From contig NZ_CP046619.1 of NCBI RefSeq assembly GCF_009755725.1, positions 2,914,001-2,978,000 on the forward strand: a DNA stretch of 64,000 bases, written 5' to 3'. Of the stretch, positions 23,920-32,409 are shown piece by piece. The DNA comes from Diaminobutyricimonas sp. LJ205 (GTDB taxonomy: Bacteria; Actinomycetota; Actinomycetes; Actinomycetales; Microbacteriaceae). The position numbers and the translations under genes are program-made. The notes below the pieces were generated by a model. That model made no database searches and was not told the origin of the DNA. It saw only the letters and a list, made by a program, of their open reading frames with translations. Numbering within the stretch: the first letter of the stretch is position 1; each line of letters starts with the position of its first letter.

Positions 23920-25062
23920 ATGCACAAGGTTCTGGTGGTCTACGGCACCCGCCCGGAGGCGATCAAACTTGCGCCGGTGATCCACGCGCTCGCGGCATCC
24001 GCTCACCTGACCCCGGTCGTCGCGGTCACCGGCCAGCACCGGTCGATGCTCGACCAGGTGAACTCGCTGTTCAGGATCGAACCCCAGTACGACCTCGACC
24101 TGATCCGCGACCGGCCGAATCTCGCCGGGATCACGTCGGGCGCGCTGACCGGGCTCGAACCGATCCTGGAGCGCGAGCATCCCGACCTCGTGATCGTGCA
24201 GGGCGACACCACGACCGTTTTCGCGGCAGCGCTGGCGGCGTTCTATGCGCAGATCCCGGTCGCTCACGTTGAGGCGGGGCTTCGCACCGGCAAGCGCTAC
24301 GACCCATATCCCGAAGAGATCAACCGGCACCTGACGACGTCGCTGGCGAGCCTGCACTTCGCGCCGACACCGACGTCGCGCGCCAACCTGCTGGCCGAGA
24401 ACGTCTCCGACGAGGACATCTACGTGACCGGCAACACGGTGATCGACGCGCTGCTGGATGTCGCCGCCCGGCGACTGCCCATCAGCGACGTCGCCCTGAC
24501 CCGCCTCGCCGATGCCAACCGGGTCATCTCGGTCACCAGTCACCGCCGCGAGAACTGGGGCGAACCGATGATGCGCACCGGGCGGGCGATCTCCCGGCTG
24601 GCCAGGCGGTACCCGGACACCCTCGTCGTGCTGCCGGCCCACCTCAACCCGATCGTGCGGGAGTCGCTGCTCCCGCCGCTGGAGGGGCTCGCCAACGTGC
24701 TGGTGACGGAACCGCTCGGCTACGTCGACATGGTGAACACCCTGGCGGCGTCGCACATCGTGGTCACCGACAGCGGCGGCATCCAGGAGGAGGCGCCCAG
24801 CCTCGGCAAACCTGTGCTGGTGCTGCGCGAGACCACCGAGCGGCCGGAAGCCGTCACCGCGGGAACTGTGCGATTAATAGGTACTGACGAGGACCGCATC
24901 GTCGACGAGGTCACCCGCCTGATGAGCGACCCCGCCGCGCACCTCGCGATGGCGCGCGCGGTGAACCCCTACGGAGACGGGCGGGCATCGGCTCGGATCG
25001 TCGCCGCGATCGAGCATTTCTTCAGGGAGGGACCGCGACCAGAACCGTTCATCGCAGTGTGA
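23920..25062 (+). CDS. wecB: UDP-N-acetylglucosamine 2-epimerase (non-hydrolysing)
   Basis: The enzyme interconverts UDP-GlcNAc and UDP-ManNAc, supplying the dehydrogenase 12 bases upstream. The 380-residue protein has the full WecB pattern: VYGTRPEAIKLAPVIH, VVAVTGQHRSMLDQV, VIVQGDTTTVFAAALAAF, HVEAGLRTG, TSHRRENWG, HIVVTDSGGIQEEAPSLGKPVLVLRETTERPEAV and NPYGDGRAS. Together with the WecC and WecG homologues it forms a complete make-and-transfer set for ManNAcA. Confidence 0.95.
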   Translation: MHKVLVVYGTRPEAIKLAPVIHALAASAHLTPVVAVTGQHRSMLDQVNSLFRIEPQYDLDLIRDRPNLAGITSGALTGLEPILEREHPDLVIVQGDTTTVFAAALAAFYAQIPVAHVEAGLRTGKRYDPYPEEINRHLTTSLASLHFAPTPTSRANLLAENVSDEDIYVTGNTVIDALLDVAARRLPISDVALTRLADANRVISVTSHRRENWGEPMMRTGRAISRLARRYPDTLVVLPAHLNPIVRESLLPPLEGLANVLVTEPLGYVDMVNTLAASHIVVTDSGGIQEEAPSLGKPVLVLRETTERPEAVTAGTVRLIGTDEDRIVDEVTRLMSDPAAHLAMARAVNPYGDGRASARIVAAIEHFFREGPRPEPFIAV

Positions 25063-25193
25063 GACACAACACCGATGTGTAATAGTGGAGATGCTTCACC
25101 GTGGCCCCCATTGTGGGGACGGCACTGAGGCCGCAACAGAATATCTCCCACGCATATCCCCGGTTCTCCCAACACATTGGAGTACCCGCGAGC

Positions 25194-26738
25194 ATGGATC
25201 GACACGTCCCTTCGCAGGAAGATCCGAAGCCTACGATCAGAAAGGCGCCGAGGTGGTTCGCCTTCGTCGGTGTGGCAGGCATGGTGATCGTGGGCTCCGG
25301 CGCGCTCCCTGCGGACCCGAGCGTGACAGGTTTGACCGCCACCGCGACGATCTGGAGCGACGCGACGCCAGGTGAGGCAACCGTCGACGGCGATGGCGAG
25401 AGTGTCGAACTCGGGCTGAGATTCACTCCCACCGTGGCGGGCGAGATCCGCGGCATCCGGTTCTGGAAGACCGCCGAGAACACCGGCACCCACGTCGGTA
25501 GTCTCTGGAGCTCGACCGGGAAGCGACTGGCGTCGGCGAAGTTCACCAAGGAATCGAAGAGCGGATGGCAGACCGTCACCTTCGCGAAGCCGGTCGATGT
25601 CGCCGCCGATAAGACGTACGTCGCGTCATATCTGGCTCCGAAGGGAGGCTACGCGTCGACCGTCGACTACGACAGCCGAGCAGCCTCCACCGACCTGATC
25701 ACGCTGCCGAGTCGCGCAGGCGTGTACTCGTATGGCACGGAGCGTTCCTTCCCCTCTGAGACTTGGGAGTCGAGCGTGTACTGGGTGGACGTGCTGTTCG
25801 CCCCTCAGAACGCGCCGAGCGAGCGGACGCCCGCCACCACCGAGCCGGAGCAGGACGATCCGGCGCCAGCCGATCCGGCGCCGAGCACTCCGACCACCGC
25901 GCCCGCGCCCAGCGGTCCCAGCGCGGGCACCACCTCCTCCGCATTCGCGAACGCGTCGAACACCGGACCGCAGGCGGCCGGCTTCGCACCGACCGTGCCG
26001 TACACCGGCCCGATGACGATCACGCAGCCGGGCACCGTGGTGCAGAACCAGATCATCCCCGCCGGGTTGCGGGTGGAAGCTGACAACGTCACCATCCAGG
26101 GCAACCTCATCGTCGGGGCAACGGATGTCACTTGGGACGACCCTGCCCTGTATGTCGAAGGCTCCAACGCGAAGGTGCTCGACAACGAGATCCGCGGTGA
26201 GTCGGCAACGGACTGGCGCAAGACTCCCGTGAATGGCGTGAAGCTGTACGGGGATGACGTTCAGTTCGAGCGCAACAACGTGCATCAGATCGCAGGGGAC
26301 GGCATCACGCTCGATGCGGCGAATGCCCGCGTGATCGGGAACTGGGTGCATGACTTCGTCGTGCGGACCGACGGGGCACATTACGACGGACTGCACTACC
26401 CCATCGACTCGATCTCATCTCCCGGGCTGATCAAGGACAACACTGTAGAGCTCTGGATCATGAATGCGGGATCCAGTGGCATGACAGCATCCCTCGCATT
26501 CCCCGATCACGCACCGAAGTTGGTTGTCGAGCACAACCTCATCGCCGGAGGCGGCTACGGCATCATGGGAGGCAGCGACGGAATCACGTTCAAGGACAAT
26601 GTGTTCTGGACGAAGTTCTCGCCCAATGTGGGCGAGTACGGCCCGGTGGCGCATGTTGGCAAGTACGGCACCATCACGTGGACCGGGAACCGGTACACCG
26701 ACGACGGAGTGACAACGCGCGGCATTGTCCGCTACTGA
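25194..26738 (+). CDS. secreted DUF4082 / right-handed beta-helix protein
   Basis: The 514-residue protein has a basic N-terminus (TIRKAPRWF) and hydrophobic segment at about 18-38, a DUF4082 domain at about 52-203 (VELGLRFTP, NTGTHVGSLWSSTG, GWQTVTF, YVASYLAP), a Pro/Thr-rich linker at about 204-255, and a C-terminal parallel beta-helix at about 265-514 with NVTIQGNLIVG, VLDNEIRG and LIKDNTVELW turns. Beta-helices often bind or cut polysaccharides. The DUF4082 module is closely similar to repeats in the giant protein at 43646. I start at ATG 25194; the frame stays open back to 25101. Confidence 0.85.
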   Translation: MDRHVPSQEDPKPTIRKAPRWFAFVGVAGMVIVGSGALPADPSVTGLTATATIWSDATPGEATVDGDGESVELGLRFTPTVAGEIRGIRFWKTAENTGTHVGSLWSSTGKRLASAKFTKESKSGWQTVTFAKPVDVAADKTYVASYLAPKGGYASTVDYDSRAASTDLITLPSRAGVYSYGTERSFPSETWESSVYWVDVLFAPQNAPSERTPATTEPEQDDPAPADPAPSTPTTAPAPSGPSAGTTSSAFANASNTGPQAAGFAPTVPYTGPMTITQPGTVVQNQIIPAGLRVEADNVTIQGNLIVGATDVTWDDPALYVEGSNAKVLDNEIRGESATDWRKTPVNGVKLYGDDVQFERNNVHQIAGDGITLDAANARVIGNWVHDFVVRTDGAHYDGLHYPIDSISSPGLIKDNTVELWIMNAGSSGMTASLAFPDHAPKLVVEHNLIAGGGYGIMGGSDGITFKDNVFWTKFSPNVGEYGPVAHVGKYGTITWTGNRYTDDGVTTRGIVRY

Positions 26739-26802
26739 GGTCAGCTACTGAGGCGATCGGTCCTGTCCTGATCGCGACCAACGGCACCTGGACCCCTCGA
26801 CA
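26739..26802. repeat. tandem duplication and weak hairpin after the beta-helix gene
   Basis: GCTACTGAGG (26731-26740) recurs at 26744-26753 with a 13-base period, so the stop codon region is duplicated. Just after it, GCGATC (26753-26758) and GATCGC (26770-26775) can pair as a six-base stem with an 11-base loop, a weak terminator candidate for the plus-strand gene. There is no T-tract. Confidence 0.4.
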
Positions 26803-26816
26803 ATCGCGATCGCGAT
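26803..26816. promoter_or_regulatory. 14-base perfect palindrome upstream of the GNAT gene
   Basis: ATCGCGATCGCGAT is perfectly self-complementary and ends 17 bases before the GTG of the next gene. It lies where a promoter or operator would be expected. No binding protein can be named from the sequence. Confidence 0.3.
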
Positions 26817-26832
26817 CAGTCACAATGCAACA

Positions 26833-28041
26833 GTGACCCCCGAGCCCGATCGGATCCAGGTAACCTCGAGCACCGTCTCGGGCCCCGTCGTGTCGGTCGC
26901 CAGGACGACCGACGAGGTCGAGGCGCTCCGACCGCTGTGGAGTTCACTCCCCGTCTCAAACCTCGACGCGGACATCGACTATTTCCTCACCGTGGTCGAG
27001 AAGCATCCGTCGGTGATCAGCCCGTACGTCCTGTCGGTCACACCAGCCGGACGCGAGCCCATGCTCGTGGTCGCCCGTCTCGAGAAGCACGAGTTCCCGG
27101 TGACTGCCGGATACCGCACGCTTCTACGGCTTCGGCTGCGGACACTCGTCGTGTCGTTCGACGGAATCGTCGGGGCGACCACGCCGGAGGATGTCGCCAC
27201 CTGCATAGGCGCTGTCCACCAGGCGCTTCGCCGGCGTGACGCCGATGCCGTCGCGTTTCAGAAGCTCGAGCAGGACGGGGCACTCCACGAGCAGGTGCTC
27301 GCCAGCAGCACCAAGATCACCCGGGTGCGTGGGCTCGACTCCGTGACCCGGTGGGTGGCGGATGTGCCGGACTCCATGGAGGCGTTCCTCGCCCGGCGGT
27401 CAACATCGTCGCGACAGCGCATTCGCACAGACAACCGCAAGCTGCTGAAGAAGTATGGCGAGGTGCGAGTCGAACGGCTGCACACCGGTGACCTCGAGTT
27501 CATGCTGGATGAGCTGGAGAAAGTGTCGAGCAAGGCGTACCAGCGCGCGCTCGGTGTGGGCGGCACGAACACCGCTCTCGGCCGAGCCCTGATCTCCACC
27601 TGTTTCGAGCATCGCTGGCTCCGGGCCTGGATGCTCTACCTCGACAATGAGCCGGTCGCGTTCTGGCTGGGTAGCCTGCACGACGGGGTCTTCTCGATCG
27701 ACTCCCCGGCGTTCGATCCCGCGTACACCAAAGACAGCGTTGGCATGTATGCGATGTACGCCATGGTCGAGGACCTGTGCGCCGACCCTTCGGTTCGCGT
27801 GCTCGACTTCGGTCACGGCGACGCGGAGTACAAGCGTCGCTGGTCGAACCGCACAAGCGTCCTGCGCGACGAGACGGTTGTCGCCTCCAGGCCGCTGCCC
27901 GTGCTCACCGCAATCGTGCTGAGCGCGCTGTACTCGGCCCGTGGGATCGCGTATCGCGCCGCCCGCGACACGTCGTTCGGCCGGGGCCTGCGACGAGCGT
28001 GGCGGTCGAAACTAACCGCCAAGAACTCGACCGCGAGCTGA
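26833..28041 (+). CDS. GNAT-family N-acetyltransferase (CelD/BcsL-like)
   Basis: This 402-residue protein resembles acetyltransf_6/BioF2-like two-lobe GNATs often found in exopolysaccharide clusters. Supporting features are the central RSTSSRQRIRTDNRKLLKKYG, WMLYLDNEPVAFWLGSLHDGVFSIDSPAFD, GMYAMYAMVEDLC and the terminal DFGHGDAEYKRRWSNR. These may add acyl groups to polymer precursors or transfer amino acids; the acceptor is not known. The start is GTG 26833. It is followed two bases later by a glycosyltransferase gene, so both are probably co-transcribed. Confidence 0.82.
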   Translation: MTPEPDRIQVTSSTVSGPVVSVARTTDEVEALRPLWSSLPVSNLDADIDYFLTVVEKHPSVISPYVLSVTPAGREPMLVVARLEKHEFPVTAGYRTLLRLRLRTLVVSFDGIVGATTPEDVATCIGAVHQALRRRDADAVAFQKLEQDGALHEQVLASSTKITRVRGLDSVTRWVADVPDSMEAFLARRSTSSRQRIRTDNRKLLKKYGEVRVERLHTGDLEFMLDELEKVSSKAYQRALGVGGTNTALGRALISTCFEHRWLRAWMLYLDNEPVAFWLGSLHDGVFSIDSPAFDPAYTKDSVGMYAMYAMVEDLCADPSVRVLDFGHGDAEYKRRWSNRTSVLRDETVVASRPLPVLTAIVLSALYSARGIAYRAARDTSFGRGLRRAWRSKLTAKNSTAS

Positions 28042-28043
28042 CG

Positions 28044-29144
28044 ATGACGGCCGCGCTTCCCCGGGTGAACATCCTGTTCCGCTCTGAGACCGATGTTGAT
28101 GCCTGGCGCACGGCGCACGCCAGACGGGAACGGCCGGATGCCACTCCCTATGGCCTGCACCGGATTGGCGAGCACGGCTTCGACGTGTCCTGGGAATCGG
28201 CAGCCCCTGCGTCGAGACTGCAGAAGCTCAGCCTGCTCGCACCAATGCGGCCCACCAGTGCCAGCTCGACCAACGGTGCCGGCGCCGGGCTCGCGGTGAC
28301 GTGGGATGAGCACACCGCCATGCGTATGCAGGTGGCCAAGAGGGGCGGGCTCCAGGCGACCGGGGTGATTTGGGCAACGGACACTCTGTCAGCTGCGCGC
28401 CTGCGGGCTTCTATCGAGCTGGCCGTCCTGCGCCGGGTTCTGCGCCGGATGACCATGCTGTGGTGTCTGAGCCGGGCGCAGCTTGACCCGTTATCCAGGT
28501 GGCTCGGTCCGGGCCACCCGCCGATCGAGTTCATCCGGTTCGGGATCGACGAGGACTTCTTCCGGCCAGCCGCGAAGCCAGGACAACGCACGATTCTGAG
28601 CCTCGGCAACGACCAGGACCGCGACCCGCGCTGTTTGCTCGATGCATTCTCGATTGTCCGCGAACGCCTGGGTGATGTCGAACTGCGACTGCAGACGAAA
28701 GAGGATCTGCCGCTGCCTGAGGGCGCGACGCGTCTGCCGCACCTGCCGCACGCTGCCCTCACCGCCGAGTACGCGCGAGCACATGTCGTCACGGTCGCCA
28801 CCAAGCCGAACCTGCACGTCTCTGGCATGACGACCGTGCTGGAGGCGATGGCGTCTGCTCGCCCGGTCGTGCTGAGCGATACGCCAGGCGCGTCGGACTA
28901 CGTGGCCGATGATCGCTGGGGTTACCGGGCGGTGCCGAGCGACCCGCAGAGCCTTGCGCAGGCGATGATCCGGGCACTCGACGCCGACACCGGCGCGCGT
29001 CTCGGCGCGGCGGGGAGGCAGGCCGTCGAGGAACGGTTCACCTCGCGGCACATGGTGGCAGCGCTGTCCGTCGCACTGCACAAAGCGGCAGCCCTGGCGG
29101 CGTCAGGTTCCCGGTTGCGCCGCGACGCCACGCCGGCCGAGTAG
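28044..29144 (+). CDS. GT4-family glycosyltransferase
   Basis: The 366-residue protein is a GT-B glycosyltransferase. The C-terminal donor site has the typical GMTTVLEAMASARPVVLSDTPGASDYV (EX7E type); the linker segment FGIDEDFFRPAAKPG and NDQDRDPRCLLDAF are also characteristic. The N-terminal half is divergent. The ATG lies two bases after the GNAT stop. Its last 42 bases overlap the 3' end of the convergent GT2 gene on the other strand. The transferred sugar is unknown. Confidence 0.85.
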   Translation: MTAALPRVNILFRSETDVDAWRTAHARRERPDATPYGLHRIGEHGFDVSWESAAPASRLQKLSLLAPMRPTSASSTNGAGAGLAVTWDEHTAMRMQVAKRGGLQATGVIWATDTLSAARLRASIELAVLRRVLRRMTMLWCLSRAQLDPLSRWLGPGHPPIEFIRFGIDEDFFRPAAKPGQRTILSLGNDQDRDPRCLLDAFSIVRERLGDVELRLQTKEDLPLPEGATRLPHLPHAALTAEYARAHVVTVATKPNLHVSGMTTVLEAMASARPVVLSDTPGASDYVADDRWGYRAVPSDPQSLAQAMIRALDADTGARLGAAGRQAVEERFTSRHMVAALSVALHKAAALAASGSRLRRDATPAE

Positions 29145-30011
29145 CCCCAGCAGCGCTGCACGGTGCACCGGGTGCGCCGAACGAATCAGTTCAGCGACCA
29201 GCGCACCGAAACGGAACGCCGCCGTGCTAATCGGCCCGTGCCTCTTGCGGAACAGCCGCACGCGATTGACCGCGAGGAGCGCATACAACGAGGGTGATTG
29301 GTGCGAGTCCCCCTCGAAGTGCACCGCGAGGGCATCCGGCGTGTACCGCACCGAGAAACCGGCGTCTCGCGCGCGAAGCGCGAAATCCGTTTCTTCCGAA
29401 TAGAGGAAGAAGGACTCATCCCAGGCTCCGACAGCGCGTGAGCACTCGCGCGAGATGAGCATTGCCGCGCCCGTCGCCCAGTCCGTGGAACAAGGGGAGC
29501 GATACATCCACTCACGGCATTCCATCTCGCCGAGCAGGGCAACCCGACCGGCGCGGGTGCCTCCGAGCAAAGCCTCACCCCAGGCGCGGAGGACCGACGG
29601 GTCTCTGCGCATTGACCAGCGCAGCACGCCGGACTCGTCGGTCAGCCGGGGTACGACAATGCCTGCACCGGACGCACGCTGCTCGTCCACGAGTGCCTGA
29701 ATCGCGGCGGGATCGAGTCGAAGATCCGGATTGACCAGCAGGTAGTAGTCGGCATCTGGGACCGCTGCGACGCCACGATTCGCGCCCGCCGCGTACCCGG
29801 CGTTGCGTCCGGTGGGGATCACGCGAGCTTCCGGCAAAACCTGAGCAGCAACCGCGGCGGTGTCATCGGAAGAGTCGTTATCGACCACCACCACGACAAT
29901 CTCGCCCTCGAAGTGCGAGTCTCGGACAGACCGGAGCAGCCCCGGAAGGACGGCGGCGCTGTTCCACGTGACCGCGACCACCGCGACCTTTATGGTTCGT
30001 CCCGTCGTCAT
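29103..30011 (-). CDS. GT2-family glycosyltransferase (rhamnosyltransferase-like)
   Basis: The 302-residue protein has a GT-A fold: VAVVAVTWNSAAVLPGLL at the start, VVVVDNDSSDDT, the metal-binding NPDLRLDP (a DxD-like site), and SEETDFALRARDAGF near the C-terminal part, a pattern seen in rhamnosyltransferases and other polymer-elongating GT2 enzymes. It is transcribed against its neighbours on both sides. Its 3' end overlaps the convergent GT4 gene by 42 bases. The substrate is unknown. Confidence 0.87.
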   Translation of the reverse strand: MTTGRTIKVAVVAVTWNSAAVLPGLLRSVRDSHFEGEIVVVVVDNDSSDDTAAVAAQVLPEARVIPTGRNAGYAAGANRGVAAVPDADYYLLVNPDLRLDPAAIQALVDEQRASGAGIVVPRLTDESGVLRWSMRRDPSVLRAWGEALLGGTRAGRVALLGEMECREWMYRSPCSTDWATGAAMLISRECSRAVGAWDESFFLYSEETDFALRARDAGFSVRYTPDALAVHFEGDSHQSPSLYALLAVNRVRLFRKRHGPISTAAFRFGALVAELIRSAHPVHRAALLGLLGRRGVAAQPGT

Positions 30012-30111
30012 CGCCCGCCCCGGTCTCGTCGGTCGGAATCGCGCGACCGGACTGGTCGCCGTTGGGGTTGAATCTCTAGCCTGAGCAGGAGCATACCGAT
30101 AGGCTCACGCC

Positions 30112-30957
30112 ATGTCACAGGGTGGGCTGTCGGCGACGATCGTCATTCCCGCGCACAATGAGGAAGCCGGGCTCAGGCGCCTGCTCCCCGCCCTTCTGCG
30201 CGATTCAGCACCCGGCGAACTGCGCGTGATCGTTGTGTGCAACGGATGCTCGGACGACAGCGCCGCCGAGGCGAGGCGCCACGGGCCGGACGTGGAGGTG
30301 ACCGAACTCCCGGAACCCTCAAAGGCACAAGCTCTGAAGGTAGGCGGAAGTCTCGTCACCGACTTCCCAGTGGCATTCATCGACGCTGACGTCGAACTTG
30401 ACACCACCTCGGTGCGTCGCCTCGTTGCGGCTCTGCGCGATCCGGGCACGCACGCAGTGGCCCCTGCCCGTCGGCTTGCCCGCGCCGGCGTGTCCAGGCG
30501 CGCACGGTGGTACTACGACGTCTGGGAAGAACTGCCGGCCGTACGCTCCGGGCTTTTCGGTCGAGGTGTCATCGCCCTATCCGATGAGGGCTACAACCGG
30601 GTCGTGCGCCTGCCGCACTACCTGTCGGACGACCTGGCGTTCAGCGAGGCATTCGACGTGAGTGAACGCGCAATCGTGCAGGACGCGGTAGTCACGGTTT
30701 GGCCAGCACGCACCTGGCAGGCGTTGAAGCAGCGTCGCATCCGAGTCGTGCGCGGAACGGCAGAAATGCGGGACGCCGGCGCGCTGAGTGAGTCAGCGAC
30801 CACTCACCCCAGTGACCTGCTTCGCCTGATGCTCCGCGATGTCCGATTGGTACCGAAGATGCCATTCTTTCTGGCGATGACGATCGCCGCACGCCGCAAG
30901 GCGCGAGGCGGCGGGGTCACCGAGTGGAATCGGGACGAGTCGAGCCGCGTGCTGTGA
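30112..30957 (+). CDS. GT2-family glycosyltransferase
   Basis: The 281-residue protein starts with the GT2 signature SATIVIPAHNEEAGLRRLL, followed by VIVVCNGCSDDSAAEARR, and a DAD metal-binding motif in VAFIDADVELD near residue 88. RGVIALSDEGYNRV and LSDDLAFSEAFD are typical acceptor-domain features. It is a probable cytosolic transferase in polymer synthesis. TTGAAT (30068) and GCATAC (30091), spaced by 17, could be its promoter. Its last 41 bases overlap the convergent Wzz-like gene. Confidence 0.86.
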   Translation: MSQGGLSATIVIPAHNEEAGLRRLLPALLRDSAPGELRVIVVCNGCSDDSAAEARRHGPDVEVTELPEPSKAQALKVGGSLVTDFPVAFIDADVELDTTSVRRLVAALRDPGTHAVAPARRLARAGVSRRARWYYDVWEELPAVRSGLFGRGVIALSDEGYNRVVRLPHYLSDDLAFSEAFDVSERAIVQDAVVTVWPARTWQALKQRRIRVVRGTAEMRDAGALSESATTHPSDLLRLMLRDVRLVPKMPFFLAMTIAARRKARGGGVTEWNRDESSRVL

Positions 30958-31600
30958 GGTCTGATTTCGGATCAGCGGACCGACCACGTCGACCTGGCAT
31001 GCCGAGCGCCAGGAACGTGACGAGCCCTCCTGCTGCCAGCGTTCCCGCGAGGGCCCGCACTCTACTGCCGCCGTACTCCATGACCTGCGGTTCGCTTGGG
31101 CTCAGTTGAAGGCGAACGCGGGAGTGGGCCGGCACATCGAGCCGAGCCTGCATCTCGGTCAGTTCGCCCTTGATCCTGGTGACGGCGCCGGCGATCTCCC
31201 GTTCGACGGCTTCCCCCGTTGCTCCGACTGCCTGGACATCGAGCGCGGGGGTGTCGAACGCGTACGCCCATTGGCCGCCGATGTTCGGTTGGCGGATGGC
31301 GTGCCCGTCACGCTCTCCCTCACCCACCATGGTGACACCCTGAGAAACCGATCGCGCGTCGCTACTGCCGCCCTCCAATGCACGACCGACCGCGCCGGCG
31401 AGTTCGACGAGCGACTGGGATGTGCGCGCGTAAGGGTTCGGTGAGATGTCTGCCGGGGGAAGGAAAACAACCCGGACCTCGGCAAAGTAAACCGGGCGGG
31501 CGTCAAGGACCCAAACGGCGGCTCCAGCCGTGAGCAACAACCCGGCGAGCAGAATCGGCCAGCGGCGCAGGGCCCGTGCCAGCACATCCCAGAAAGTCAT
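30917..31600 (-). CDS. chain-length-determinant (Wzz-like) membrane protein
   Basis: The 227-residue protein has a short cytosolic start (MTFWDVLARALRRW), a membrane helix at about 15-33, a periplasm-facing loop with ARPVYFAEVRVVFLPP and TEMQARLDV, and a second helix near 186-203, then an Arg/Lys-rich tail. This layout is that of polysaccharide co-polymerases that set chain length. No tyrosine kinase domain is attached. It is divergent from a second protein of the same type (31693), with a 92-base spacer. Convergent overlap with the GT2 gene is 41 bases. Confidence 0.75.
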   Translation of the reverse strand: MTFWDVLARALRRWPILLAGLLLTAGAAVWVLDARPVYFAEVRVVFLPPADISPNPYARTSQSLVELAGAVGRALEGGSSDARSVSQGVTMVGEGERDGHAIRQPNIGGQWAYAFDTPALDVQAVGATGEAVEREIAGAVTRIKGELTEMQARLDVPAHSRVRLQLSPSEPQVMEYGGSRVRALAGTLAAGGLVTFLALGMPGRRGRSADPKSDLTARGSTRPDSTR

Positions 31601-31647
31601 TGCTGACCAGCTTTCCTGCAGCCCTGTCCATCAGGCGACCGTTTCCC

Positions 31648-31653
31648 TATACT
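31648..31653 (+). promoter_or_regulatory. -10 element upstream of the second Wzz-like gene
   Basis: TATACT closely matches the sigma-70 -10 consensus. With a 17-base spacer the -35 would be TGTCCA (31625-31630), a poor match. Transcription would begin near 31660 and a GGGAG ribosome-binding site precedes the GTG at 31693 by eight bases. Confidence 0.5.
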
Positions 31654-31692
31654 CGACCCTACTTCCCTAGTACCCGACGATGGGAGTGTCCC

Positions 31693-32409
31693 GTGAAGCT
31701 TGCCGACATCCTCCGCGCTGCCGGACGCCGATGGTATGTGCTCGTCGCAGGTTTCCTCGCCACCGCCGGACTCGCTTACGGCATCCTGCAGATCGTTCCG
31801 ATCACCTACGACCTTCGCGCATCCTTCCTTTTGATTCCGCCGCCGCTCAGCACGGAGGAGCGCGACGCGAACCCGTTCCTGCACCTCGGCGGGTTGGATA
31901 TCGTGGCCGGCGTCCTCGCGAAGGCCCTCAATGACGAGTCCACGGTGGAGGAGGTCATTCCCAAGGGCGACACCACGGAGTACACCGTGCAGGCCGACGG
32001 CAGCGTACCGGGTTCAGTTCTGGAGATTGTCACCGTCTCCGAAGAACCGGACGTGGCGCTCAGTGTCACAAGAGATGTGCTCGCTCGGGCAGAAGTGCGC
32101 TTGGCGGAACTCCAGGACGCGGTCGATGCGCACCCACGCGCCGAGATCGGCATGATGGTCATCACCGACAACACGAAGGCGACGCCGGACCCGTCTGGCC
32201 TCGTTCGCGCGCTCATTGCTGCGATTGGGGCCGGCCTCGCCATCACTTTCCTCCTTGCCGTCTCTGTCGACGCCCTCGTCCTTCGCCGTCGGGATCGCCG
32301 CAGCCAGCGGAGCGTCGGACACGCGGATGCCGTTCGGCGGCAGCCTTCACGGGCGATCCCCGGAACAGTGGCGCCCCAGGCAACCGCAGTGGGACACGAC
32401 GCGAGATGA
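31693..32409 (+). CDS. second chain-length-determinant-like membrane protein
   Basis: The 238-residue protein mirrors the preceding one: MKLADILRAAGRRWYVLVAGFLATAGLAYG gives a cytosolic start and a first helix (about 13-33), TYDLRASFLLIPPPLS follows as in Wzz proteins, and a second helix lies near 177-195 (AAIGAGLAITFLLAVSVDALVL). It also lacks a kinase domain and ends in a basic, low-complexity tail. The GTG start is favoured by the GGGAG upstream. Its stop overlaps the next ATG by four bases, coupling it to the polymerase/ligase. Confidence 0.75.
   Translation: MKLADILRAAGRRWYVLVAGFLATAGLAYGILQIVPITYDLRASFLLIPPPLSTEERDANPFLHLGGLDIVAGVLAKALNDESTVEEVIPKGDTTEYTVQADGSVPGSVLEIVTVSEEPDVALSVTRDVLARAEVRLAELQDAVDAHPRAEIGMMVITDNTKATPDPSGLVRALIAAIGAGLAITFLLAVSVDALVLRRRDRRSQRSVGHADAVRRQPSRAIPGTVAPQATAVGHDAR

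Noticed and set aside
23020-24756. 578-codon minus-strand open frame
   Set aside because: It is antisense to wecC and wecB, whose catalytic motifs are certain. Its composition (many Arg, His, Asp) is that of a shadow frame.
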